Source: Thermoanaerobaculia bacterium (GTDB taxonomy: Bacteria > Acidobacteriota > Thermoanaerobaculia > UBA5066). From it: 10,156 nucleotides of DNA. The notes beneath the pieces were generated by a model. The model had not been told where the DNA came from. It searched no databases and saw nothing but the letters and a program-made list of their open reading frames with translations. How positions within the stretch are numbered: position 1 is the stretch's first letter; each line of letters opens with the position of its first letter. Made by a program: the position numbers and the translations under genes. The DNA lies in assembly GCA_017999215.1 (NCBI GenBank), contig JAGOBQ010000109.1:1-10156 (forward strand), given 5' to 3'. This document shows, piece after piece, positions 1-6,189 of the stretch.

Positions 1-75
1 AATACGGAGTCAACGTAAAGCCGCTTTCTATGCGGGCATTTTCGTTCGCCGAGGGCATGTCTATCGCCCGTGCGG
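1..75. mobile_element. Possible right end of an integrated element abutting a tRNA-Arg 3' half
   Basis: These bases are visibly less GC-rich than the rest of the window and contain no complete gene. They run directly into the 3' half of a tRNA-Arg gene, in the place where the D arm and 5' acceptor strand should be. Tyrosine-recombinase elements that integrate into tRNA genes leave this arrangement at one end: foreign DNA, then a 3' tRNA fragment, then host DNA. A short reading frame closes with TAA at 16-18 and could be the tail of an element gene, but only five codons are visible. No integrase or second att copy lies in the window, so the assignment is an inference. A contig-end misassembly could look the same. 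Confidence 0.35.
17..42 (+). terminator. Small hairpin with A and T flanks, possible terminator
   Basis: AAAGCCGC (17-24) and GCGGGC (32-37) can pair as a short stem with one bulged base, with loop TTTCTAT. Bases 39-42 are TTTT. The stop-like TAA at 16-18 lies immediately before it. It resembles a weak intrinsic terminator at the end of whatever gene lies to the left. The stem is short, so confidence is low. Confidence 0.25.
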
Positions 76-125
76 TTTGACTACGGATCAAAAGGTTGGG
101 GGTTCGAGTCCTCCTGGGCGCACCA
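76..125 (+). tRNA. tRNA-Arg(ACG), 3' portion only (5' half missing or non-canonical)
   Basis: The 3' part of a tRNA can be followed base by base. The anticodon stem is TTTGA (76-80) paired with TCAAA (88-92), around loop CTACGGA with anticodon ACG at 83-85. The variable loop AGGTT is at 93-97. The T stem is GGGGG (98-102) with CCTCC (110-114), around TTCGAGT. The 3' acceptor strand TGGGCGC is at 115-121, discriminator A at 122 and encoded CCA at 123-125. Upstream there is no D arm and no GCGCCCA/G acceptor partner at the expected distance. I therefore read this as a tRNA 3' fragment at an attachment site. A D-arm-less variant is considered in the findings. An intact ACG tRNA would be the substrate of the TadA encoded at 4880-5359. 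Identity of the fragment is secure; its functional state is not. Confidence 0.75.
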
Positions 126-162
126 CCCCTTCTCCCTGAAGAAGAGAGACCTCCGCCGATCG

Positions 163-187
163 GACCCCGGGAGCCCCCCGGGGTCTT
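163..187 (+). terminator. Strong GC hairpin downstream of the tRNA-Arg segment
   Basis: Bases 163-171 (GACCCCGGG) pair perfectly with 177-185 (CCCGGGGTC) around a five-base loop, and TT follows. It lies about 38 bases after the tRNA CCA end and before the next gene. It is probably the transcription terminator of the tRNA gene, although the T tract is minimal. Confidence 0.5.
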
Positions 188-213
188 CGACTATCAGCGC
201 CTCTCCCACGCCG

Positions 214-219
214 TAGACT
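214..219 (+). promoter_or_regulatory. Candidate -10 element (TAGACT) of the ferritin-like gene
   Basis: TAGACT lies 34 bases before the ATG at 253, in an otherwise very GC-rich leader. The same hexamer recurs before the PTS gene and before the SRP RNA, each just ahead of a gene start. No convincing -35 hexamer is seen at 16-18 bases. The ribosome-binding site GAGGAGG is at 241-247, five bases before the ATG. Confidence 0.35.
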
Positions 220-252
220 CCATTCCCCGCCCCCGGTGGCGAGGAGGCTCGA

Positions 253-726
253 ATGCACATCGACGCGGTCCTTCGGAAGCTCGGCGAGCTCGAGCGGTCT
301 CTCGCGGAGCTCTACGGCTGGTGGTCGGAGGTCTTCGCCGCCGACGAGGAGGCCGCCTTCGTCTTCTTCAAGATGAAGGGGGAGGAGAAGGCGCACGCGG
401 GCCTCGTCGACTACCAGCGAAAGCTCGTCCAGAACAGCCCGGCGATCTCCGTCGACGTCGAGTTCGACCTGACGGAGGTCGAGGCCGCGCTGGCGCGGGC
501 GAAGGCGCTCCGAAGCGCCGCGGTCCCGCCGACCGTCGCGGAGGCGCTCGCCGAAGCGCTGCGGATCGAGCGGTCGGCCGCCGAGAGCCACTGCCGGAAC
601 GCCCTGAAGCTGGCCAGCCCCGGCCTCGCCCGCCTCCTCGACGCCCTCGGCGGCGAGGACAAGCTGCACGTGGCGCGGCTCTCGGACCTCGCCGCGCGCC
701 GCGGCATCGAGGTCGCGCCGGCCTGA
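253..726 (+). CDS. Ferritin-like four-helix (rubrerythrin-type) protein
   Basis: A 157-residue soluble protein with no signal peptide or membrane segment. It begins at an ATG with a very good Shine-Dalgarno sequence (GAGGAGG, 241-247). The sequence reads as four helices. Helix 1 has Glu19. Helix 2 holds the EExxH-type pattern Glu44-Glu45-Lys-Ala-His48. Helix 3 has Glu106 and Glu111-x-His113. Helix 4 has Glu135-Asp136-x-x-His139. Paired carboxylate and ExxH positions of this kind are the di-iron ligand pattern of ferritin-like and rubrerythrin domains, which handle iron, peroxide or oxygen. The second ExxH reads DxxH here, so metal binding should be checked. There is no C-terminal rubredoxin domain. 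It stands alone between the tRNA-Arg hairpin and the PTS gene, probably with its own promoter. The substrate and physiological role are unknown. Confidence 0.7.
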   Translation: MHIDAVLRKLGELERSLAELYGWWSEVFAADEEAAFVFFKMKGEEKAHAGLVDYQRKLVQNSPAISVDVEFDLTEVEAALARAKALRSAAVPPTVAEALAEALRIERSAAESHCRNALKLASPGLARLLDALGGEDKLHVARLSDLAARRGIEVAPA

Positions 727-746
727 CGGCCGCGTCCCGGCCCGTC

Positions 747-762
747 GGCGGCGCCGGCCGCC
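747..762 (+). terminator. Perfect 6-bp GC hairpin after the ferritin-like gene
   Basis: GGCGGC (747-752) pairs with GCCGCC (757-762) around GCCG, 20 bases after the ferritin-like stop codon. No T tract follows, so this is at most a weak terminator or RNA-stabilising hairpin. Confidence 0.25.
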
Positions 763-773
763 TCCCGCCGCTT

Positions 774-781
774 GCTAGACT
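774..781 (+). promoter_or_regulatory. Candidate -10 element (TAGACT) of the PTS-MFS operon
   Basis: TAGACT at 776-781 is preceded by GC, close to an extended -10 arrangement, and lies 39 bases before the leader ATG at 821. It is the same hexamer as at 214 and 7096. No -35 element is recognisable. If used, transcription would begin near 790, which would exclude the in-frame TTG at 772 as a start codon. Confidence 0.35.
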
Positions 782-820
782 GCCCGGTCAAGTCCCGGGA
801 CGTCGAGGCAGGGAGTGCGA

Positions 821-883
821 ATGAAGGAGCGGCCCGCCCGGACGGGGCGGTCAGAACCGGGGCCCGGACGGCCGGCGTCGTGA
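821..883 (+). CDS. Candidate 20-codon leader ORF overlapping the PTS gene start
   Basis: ATG at 821 has a clear ribosome-binding site (GGGAG, 811-815, five bases away) and opens a 20-codon frame rich in Arg, Pro and Gly. It ends with TGA at 881-883. The stop overlaps the GTG (880-882) of the PTS phosphotransferase in the four-base form GTGA, the same junction used at 3381 and 9019. The PTS GTG has no good ribosome-binding site of its own, so the ORF could feed ribosomes to it by termination-reinitiation. There is no homology to rely on. The alternative is that the overlap is accidental. Confidence 0.35.
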   Translation: MKERPARTGRSEPGPGRPAS

Positions 884-3384
884 CGGTCGAGATCGCCTTC
901 GCGTTCCCGCTCCCCGGCGGCCTCCACGCCCGCCCGGCCGCGCGTCTTCAGGAAGAGGTCGCGCGCTTCCGCTCGGTCGTCACGTTCCTGAACCGCGCGA
1001 ACGGCACCTCCGCGAGCGCGCGGAGCGTCCTCGCCCTCGTGGCGACGCGCACGGCGCAGGGCGAGCCGTGCGTCCTCCACGTGCAGGGGGAGGACGAAGC
1101 GTCGGCCGGGACCGCGCTCCGGCGATTCGTGAAGCGGGAGCTCCCCGCGCTCGACGACGGCCCCGGGCCGCGCGCGGGGACGGGCGTCCCTCTCCCGCGC
1201 GCCCTCGCGCGGGCCGACGCACGCGTCCATTGCGGGACGCCGGCGAGCGGCGGGATCTTCCGCGGGCGCGCCGTCGTCGTCGGCTCGCGCCTCATGACGA
1301 TCGACGAGGCGCGGAGCGGGACGGAGGCGGAGGAGCTCTCCCGCCTCGAGACGGCGTTCGAGAGGGCGGCGGAGGCGATCCGTGCGCGGCGCGCGGCGGC
1401 GGAGTACGAGACGGAGAGGGCCGTCCTCGGCGCACACCTCTCGATCGCCGAGGACCCCGGGCTGCGCGCGCGCGCTGCGGCCGCTGTCGCCGGCGGGACC
1501 TCCGCGTCCGCGGCGGTCTTCTCCGCCGCGAGCCACTTCGCCGACATCTTCCGTCGGAGCGGGAGCACGCTCCTCGCCGAGCGGGCGCTCGACCTGAACG
1601 ACGTCGCCGAGGCCGTCGTCCACGTCCTCTCCGGTGACGCGGCCCCCGCGCCGTCGGTGGAGCTGGGGGAGGATTCCGTCGTCGTCGCGGCCCGCCTCGG
1701 ACCGGGGCAGCTCCTGGCGCTGCCGCGGGCGCGCGTTCGCGGGCTCGTCCTCGCGGAAGGGGGGACGCTTTCGCACACCGTCGTCCTCGCCCGCGCGTTC
1801 GGCGTGCCGTGCGTGACGGGCGTGGAGGGGATCGAGCGGGCCCTCGCGACGGGCGACGACGTCGTCGTCGACGGGGAGCGGGGGCTCGTCGTCGTCGCCC
1901 CGAAGGGGCCCGTGCTCCGCTTCTACGAGGCGCAGCGCGAGCTCCTCGCGACGGCCGCCCGCCGGCTGGAGCGGTTCCGGACGGCCCGCGGCGTCACGGC
2001 GGACGGGCGGAGGATCGAGGTCGGCGCGAACGTCGGGACCGTCGAGGAGGCCGCTTCCGCGTTCGAGAACGGGGCCGAGGGGATCGGCCTCTTCCGGACG
2101 GAGCTGATGTTCCTCGACCGGGACGAGCCGCCGAGCGAGGAGGAGCAGCTCGCGATCTTCGCGGAGACGGCGCGCCTCGCCGCGGGCCGTCCCGTCATCG
2201 TGAGGACGCTCGACGTCGGCGCCGACAAGCCGCTCGCCTGGCTCCGCCTCCCCTCCGAGCGGAACCCGGCGCTCGGCTATCGGGCGATCCGGATGTACGC
2301 CGAGCACGCGGAGCTGGCCGAGCGGCAGCTCCGGGCGATCCTCCGCGCGGGGGCCGTCGGGCCGCTGAAGGTGATGTTCCCGATGGTCGGGACGCCGGAG
2401 GAGGCGCGGGAGCTCCGCGCGCTCGTCGAGAAGGTGAAGGGGCTCCTCGCGGCCGAGGGGGTCGCCCACGACCCGGAGGTTCCGGTCGGCGTGATGCTCG
2501 AGGTGCCGTCGGCGATCCTCTCCCTCGGGGCGATCGCGCGGGAGGTCGACTTCTTCAGCGTCGGCTCGAACGACCTCGCGCAGTACCTCTTCGCCGTCGA
2601 CCGCGAGGACACGCGCCTCGCCCACCTCGGGAGCCCGTACCACCCGGCGTTCCTCCGGCTCCTCTCCGAGGCGGTCGAGGGGGCGCACGGGGCCGGGAAG
2701 TGGATCGGCCTCTGCGGCGAGCTCGGCGGCCGGCCGCTGGCGGCGCCGCTCCTCCTCGGCCTCGGGTTCGACGAGGTGAGCGTCTCGCCGCCGCGCGTCC
2801 TCCGGGCGAAGGCGGCATTCCGCAGGGTTCGCTCCGCCGGGGCGCGCAACCTCGTCGCGGAGGCGCTCGCGCTCTCGACGGCGGGGGAGGTGGAGGCGCT
2901 CCTCGTCGACCGCGCGCCCGCGGCGCGCACGCTCGTCGACGCCGGGTCGGTGCGGGTCGCCTCCGGGAGCGGCAGCCGCGACGAGGTGATCCGGGAGCTC
3001 GCCGACCTCCTCCAGCTCACGGGGCGCGCGGACGTCGCCGACCGCGTGGAGGACGCGATCTGGACGCGCGAGGAGGAGGGCTCGTCGCTCCTCGGCCGCG
3101 GCGTGGCGCTGCCCCGCTGCGTCTCCCCGCACGTCCGGGCCGACTCGATCGCCGCCGTCCGCCTGCCCTCCGCGCTCCCGTGGGGCGAGGGGGACGAGAA
3201 GGTCGAGCTCGCGGTCCTCTTCGCGCTCCGGCCCGGGGCCGGGGAGGCGAAGCATCGGAGGACGCTCGAGGAGCTCCGGCGGAGCCTGCTGGACGCTGCC
3301 GTCCGGCGCCGCCTCCTCGACGCCCCCGACGACGCGTCGCTGGCCGTCCTTCTCGCGGAGGCGGCCGGACGCGCGGCGCCGTGA
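880..3384 (+). CDS. PTS multiphosphoryl transfer protein, HPr-enzyme I-EIIA(Fru/Ntr-like)
   Basis: An 834-residue cytoplasmic fusion, the same order and size class as E. coli FryA. The HPr domain (about 1-90) has phospho-His16 in GGLHARPAA. Enzyme I follows: an N-terminal helical part, the swivelling domain with phospho-His299 in GGTLSHT, and a PEP-binding barrel with RTLDVGADKP, FFSVGSNDLAQY and Cys612 in GLCGELGG. Enzyme I takes phosphate from PEP and passes it to HPr and then EIIA. The EIIA domain (about 685-834) keeps the GRGVALP motif, but the next residue, normally the phospho-His, is Arg746; the nearest His is 751. GTG 880 is preferred because it puts the HPr His at position 16; the in-frame TTG at 772 would add 36 unrelated residues. 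No EIIB or EIIC gene is nearby, so a regulatory or incomplete PTS is possible. Confidence 0.88.
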   Translation: MTVEIAFAFPLPGGLHARPAARLQEEVARFRSVVTFLNRANGTSASARSVLALVATRTAQGEPCVLHVQGEDEASAGTALRRFVKRELPALDDGPGPRAGTGVPLPRALARADARVHCGTPASGGIFRGRAVVVGSRLMTIDEARSGTEAEELSRLETAFERAAEAIRARRAAAEYETERAVLGAHLSIAEDPGLRARAAAAVAGGTSASAAVFSAASHFADIFRRSGSTLLAERALDLNDVAEAVVHVLSGDAAPAPSVELGEDSVVVAARLGPGQLLALPRARVRGLVLAEGGTLSHTVVLARAFGVPCVTGVEGIERALATGDDVVVDGERGLVVVAPKGPVLRFYEAQRELLATAARRLERFRTARGVTADGRRIEVGANVGTVEEAASAFENGAEGIGLFRTELMFLDRDEPPSEEEQLAIFAETARLAAGRPVIVRTLDVGADKPLAWLRLPSERNPALGYRAIRMYAEHAELAERQLRAILRAGAVGPLKVMFPMVGTPEEARELRALVEKVKGLLAAEGVAHDPEVPVGVMLEVPSAILSLGAIAREVDFFSVGSNDLAQYLFAVDREDTRLAHLGSPYHPAFLRLLSEAVEGAHGAGKWIGLCGELGGRPLAAPLLLGLGFDEVSVSPPRVLRAKAAFRRVRSAGARNLVAEALALSTAGEVEALLVDRAPAARTLVDAGSVRVASGSGSRDEVIRELADLLQLTGRADVADRVEDAIWTREEEGSSLLGRGVALPRCVSPHVRADSIAAVRLPSALPWGEGDEKVELAVLFALRPGAGEAKHRRTLEELRRSLLDAAVRRRLLDAPDDASLAVLLAEAAGRAAP

Positions 3385-4814
3385 CGCCGGGCCCGCCGCC
3401 CGGCGACCGCTCGCGGCCGGGGCGCGTCCTGGCCGCGGTGATGGCCGGGGCGATCCTCGGGCCGATCGACGGGAGCATCGTGAACGTCGTCCTCCCGACG
3501 CTCGTCGACGCGTTCGGGACGAGCCTCGCCTCCGTCCAGTGGGTCCCGATGGCTTACCTCCTCGCGAGCGGCGGGCTCGTCCTCCTCTTCGGCCGGCTCG
3601 GCGACCTGCGCGGCCCCCGCGCGGTCTTCCTCGGCGGGCTCCTCGGGTTCGTGGCGGCCTCGGCGCTCTGCGCGGCCGCGCCGACGATTGAGGCGCTCGT
3701 CGCGTTCCGCGTCCTCCAGGGCGTCGCGGCGGCGGCGATGATGTCGGTCCCGCTCGCGATCCTGACGGCGACGTTCCCTCCCGCGGAGCGGGGCCGGGCG
3801 ATCGGCCTCTTCGCGGCGAGCATCTCCGTCGGCCTCGCGATCGGCCCGAGCCTCGGCGGGTTCCTGACGGCGACGTTCGGCTGGCGCGCCGCGTTCCTCG
3901 TCAACCTCCCGGTCGGCCTGCTCGCCTGGGCGTACGCGCGCCGCGTCCTGCCCGTGGTCCCGGTGCGGCCGGGGAGGCTCGACCTCCCCGGCGCGGCGGC
4001 GGCGCTCGTCGCCCTCGGCTCGCTCCTCCTCTGGGTGAACCTCGCGCAGAGGGCGGGGCCGTCGCCGAACGGGCTCCTCCTCCTCGCGGCCCTCGCGGCG
4101 GCGGCGTTCGTGGCGCAGGAGAGGCGGGTCGCGGAGCCGATGGTGGCTCTCTCGATCTTCCGGAACGGCGCCGTCTCCTTCGGGGCGGCGGCGTCCGTCC
4201 TCAACTTCATGTCGCAGTTCGTCGTCGTCTTCCTGACGCCGTTCCTCCTCGCCCGGCTCTTCGGCGCCGGCCCGGGGCGCGTCGGCCTCGTCCTCACGGC
4301 GTTCCCGCTCGCGGTCCTCGCCGTCGCCCCCTTCGCCGGAGCGCTCTCCGACAGGGTCGGCTCCGTCCGGCCCGCGGTGGCCGGCGCGACGCTCTCCGCG
4401 GCGGCGTGCGCCCTCCTCGCGGCGCTGCCGCCGGGCACGGGGCTCCCCGCCGTCGCCGGAGGACTGGCCCTCTTTGGCGCCGGGACGGGCCTCTTCCAGT
4501 CGCCGAACAACAGCTCCGTGATGGGGAGCGCCCCGCGCGAGCACCTCGGGGTCGTCGGGAGCCTCCTCGGCACGGCGCGGACGCTCGGGATGGTCCTCGG
4601 CATCGCGGCGGCGGGAGCGGTCCTCTACGCGTTCGTCCCGCCTTCGGCGCTCGACGCCGCCGGCGAGACGCCGGCCCTCGCCGAGGCCTTCGCCTCGGGA
4701 GCGCGGCGGGCCTACGCGGCCGGCGCGGCGTTCGCGCTCCTCTCGGCCCTCCTCGCGGCGGCGCCCGCCCTCGCTCGCAGGGGCCGCCGAACGGACGAGC
4801 CCGTCCTCCCGTAA
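3381..4814 (+). CDS. MFS drug/solute exporter, DHA2 (EmrB/QacA-like) family
   Basis: A 477-residue inner-membrane protein, almost entirely hydrophobic helices, with the length of a 12-14 segment major facilitator. Helix 1 carries the DHA2-type motif around Asp30 (IDGSIVNVVLP). The loop after helix 2 has motif A (GRLGDLRGPR). Helix 5 carries the antiporter motif C (GPSLGGFL). Family members export drugs or other small molecules in exchange for protons. The substrate cannot be predicted. The GTG start overlaps the TGA of the PTS gene (GTGA), so the two are co-transcribed and probably translationally coupled. The nearest purine-rich site, GGAGG at 3357-3361, is rather far from the start. There is no adjacent EmrA-like membrane-fusion protein or TetR-type regulator. 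Confidence 0.88.
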   Translation: MTPGPPPGDRSRPGRVLAAVMAGAILGPIDGSIVNVVLPTLVDAFGTSLASVQWVPMAYLLASGGLVLLFGRLGDLRGPRAVFLGGLLGFVAASALCAAAPTIEALVAFRVLQGVAAAAMMSVPLAILTATFPPAERGRAIGLFAASISVGLAIGPSLGGFLTATFGWRAAFLVNLPVGLLAWAYARRVLPVVPVRPGRLDLPGAAAALVALGSLLLWVNLAQRAGPSPNGLLLLAALAAAAFVAQERRVAEPMVALSIFRNGAVSFGAAASVLNFMSQFVVVFLTPFLLARLFGAGPGRVGLVLTAFPLAVLAVAPFAGALSDRVGSVRPAVAGATLSAAACALLAALPPGTGLPAVAGGLALFGAGTGLFQSPNNSSVMGSAPREHLGVVGSLLGTARTLGMVLGIAAAGAVLYAFVPPSALDAAGETPALAEAFASGARRAYAAGAAFALLSALLAAAPALARRGRRTDEPVLP

Positions 4815-4822
4815 CCTACGGG
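4808..4822 (+). repeat. Perfect inverted repeat over the MFS stop codon
   Basis: CCCGTA (4808-4813) and TACGGG (4817-4822) form a perfect six-base inverted repeat around ACC, overlapping the TAA stop at 4812-4814. It could be a short operator or an mRNA-end hairpin. TAACCT inside it also looks like a weak -10 element for tadA. No T tract follows. The rest of the 65-base gap to tadA shows only the tadA ribosome-binding site. Confidence 0.3.
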
Positions 4823-4879
4823 CGTGACCTCTCCGCCCCGCCTCGCCGCCGCCCCCGTTCCGGGCCCGGAGCTCGCGCG

Positions 4880-5359
4880 GTGAGCCGCCCGGCCCGGGCC
4901 GACGACGAGCGGTTCATGCGCGAGGCGCTGCGCGCCGCGCGCCGCGCCCCCGCGCACCGCGACGTCCCGATCGGCGCCGTCGTCGTCCGGGACGGCCTCG
5001 TCGTCGCCCGCGCGCGGAACCGCCGCGAGGTCGACCACGACCCGACGGCCCACGCGGAGGTCCTCGTCCTCCGGCGCGCGGCCCGCCGCCTCGGCTCGTG
5101 GCGGCTCGACGGCTGCACCCTCTACGTGACGCTCGAGCCGTGCGCGATGTGCGCCGGCGCGATCGTCCTCTCGCGCCTGCCGCGGCTCGTCTACGGCGCC
5201 GCCGACCCGAAGGCGGGCTTCGTCGGGTCGCTCGGCGACCTCTGCCGCGACGCGCGGCTCAACCACCGGGTCCACGTCGAGGCGGGTGTCCTCGGCGCGG
5301 AGTGCGGGACAATCCTGAAGGAGTTCTTCCGTGAGCGCAGAAGGAAGCCGGCCCCCTGA
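4880..5359 (+). CDS. tadA: tRNA-specific adenosine deaminase TadA
   Basis: A 159-residue cytidine-deaminase-fold enzyme, near the usual bacterial length. It deaminates adenosine 34 of tRNA-Arg(ACG) to inosine, so one tRNA reads CGU, CGC and CGA. The zinc and catalytic motif HAE (His then proton-shuttling Glu, in DPTAHAEVLVL, about residues 54-64) and the second zinc motif PCAMCAGA (in TLEPCAMC, about 89-96) are intact. The asparagine-containing stretch before HAE and the VYGAADPKAG segment are also typical. GTG 4880 is chosen because GGAG at 4868-4871 lies eight bases upstream; the in-frame ATG at 4916 would remove the first helix residues. Its end overlaps the next gene by 29 bases. A 3' part of its expected tRNA substrate lies at 76-125. 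Confidence 0.93.
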   Translation: MSRPARADDERFMREALRAARRAPAHRDVPIGAVVVRDGLVVARARNRREVDHDPTAHAEVLVLRRAARRLGSWRLDGCTLYVTLEPCAMCAGAIVLSRLPRLVYGAADPKAGFVGSLGDLCRDARLNHRVHVEAGVLGAECGTILKEFFRERRRKPAP

Positions 5360-6140
5360 GAAAAGGGCCTTCCAGGCCCCCGAAGCCCCGACGTTCCGCT
5401 GCCCCTCCTGCGGCGCCCCCGCCGCGAAGGACGCCCGCGCCTGCGTCCACTGCGGCTCTCTCCTCGCGACGAAGCGCTGCGTCACCTGCTTCGCCCTCTC
5501 GCCGCGCGAGGCCGACCGGTGCGTGAAGTGCGGGGCGCTCCTCCCGGCGCCCGCGTTCGTGGCCGAGGGGTCCGGGCGCTGCCCCGACTGCAAGCTCGAC
5601 CTCGTCGCCCACGCCTTCGGGGCGGTCGGCTACGCCGAGTGCCCCCGCTGCTCGGGGCTCTTCCTCAAGCGCGAGGCGTTCGAGGCGGTGACGAAGGACG
5701 CCGACACGCGGGCGAAGGTCCGCCTCGCCGAGCCCCCCGCGGAAGCCGCCGCGGCCCCGCTCGGAAAGGCCGCGAGCGGCGCACTCCCCGCCGTCCGCTA
5801 CCGCCCCTGCCCCTCCTGCGCGAAGCTGATGAACCGGTCGAACTACGGCGGCGGCTCGGGGATCGTCCTCGACGCCTGCCGCGACCACGGCCTCTGGTTC
5901 GACAAGGGGGAGCTCGCCGCGATCGTCGACTTCCTCGAGAAGGGGGGCTGGGACAAGGTTCGCCAGCGGGAGCGCGAGAGGCTCGCCGAGGAGGTCCGGA
6001 GCCTGGAGTTCCGGAAGAACGTCGGGGCGGCCACGTCGTTCCCCTCGTCGGGCTGGGAGCGGGAGGTCCAGGGGGTGCGCACGATCGGCGGGATCGTCGA
6101 CCTCGCCGGGTCGCTCGCGGGCTGGTTCCTGAAGCGCTGA
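5331..6140 (+). CDS. Zinc-ribbon protein with zf-TFIIB-like domains
   Basis: A 269-residue protein built of paired CxxC knuckles. The N-terminus holds two double-zinc-ribbon pairs (Cys24/27 with Cys38/41; Cys50/53 with Cys64/67). A zf-TFIIB-type unit follows (Cys84/87 with Cys104/107, ending CSGLFLKREAFE). After an Ala/Pro-rich linker (about 133-155) comes a second such unit (Cys160/163, Cys183, His186, then GLWFDKGEL). The charged helical region 200-235 is followed by a short hydrophobic end (about 251-267), amphipathic or weakly membrane-binding. The family's function is not established; nucleic-acid or protein binding is only a guess. GTG 5331 has an excellent AAGGAG (5318-5323) inside the end of tadA, so expression is tied to tadA. 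It is not an enzyme that I recognise. Confidence 0.75.
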   Translation: MSAEGSRPPEKRAFQAPEAPTFRCPSCGAPAAKDARACVHCGSLLATKRCVTCFALSPREADRCVKCGALLPAPAFVAEGSGRCPDCKLDLVAHAFGAVGYAECPRCSGLFLKREAFEAVTKDADTRAKVRLAEPPAEAAAAPLGKAASGALPAVRYRPCPSCAKLMNRSNYGGGSGIVLDACRDHGLWFDKGELAAIVDFLEKGGWDKVRQRERERLAEEVRSLEFRKNVGAATSFPSSGWEREVQGVRTIGGIVDLAGSLAGWFLKR

Positions 6141-6149
6141 GACGGAAAC

Positions 6150-6169
6150 GCCCGCCGTCGCCGGCGGGC
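6150..6169 (-). terminator. Perfect 8-bp hairpin between convergent zinc-ribbon and tRNA-Ser genes
   Basis: GCCCGCCG (6150-6157) and CGGCGGGC (6162-6169) pair perfectly around TCGC. On the minus strand the stem is followed by GTTTCC, a short U-rich tract, 20 bases after the tRNA-Ser(CGA) end. On the plus strand it lies 10 bases after the zinc-ribbon stop. It can serve as terminator for both converging transcripts, more convincingly for the tRNA. Confidence 0.55.
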
Positions 6170-6189
6170 CGTGCTTCCCGGGAATCAGA

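Noticed and set aside
772..879. 36-residue N-terminal extension of the PTS protein from TTG 772
   Set aside because: It overlaps a -10-like element, has no family similarity, and would displace the HPr active His from its usual position; GTG 880 puts it at residue 16.
2277..4544. Long minus-strand open frame opposite the PTS and MFS genes, and similar long frames opposite dnaX and recR
   Set aside because: Very GC-rich DNA has few stop codons in the unused frames. These translations are repetitive Arg/Ala/Glu/Pro-rich sequence without domains, while the plus-strand frames carry clear families.
5259..5888. Minus-strand frame opposite the tadA/zinc-ribbon overlap
   Set aside because: It is a shadow of two well-supported plus-strand genes and has no ribosome-binding site or recognisable domain.
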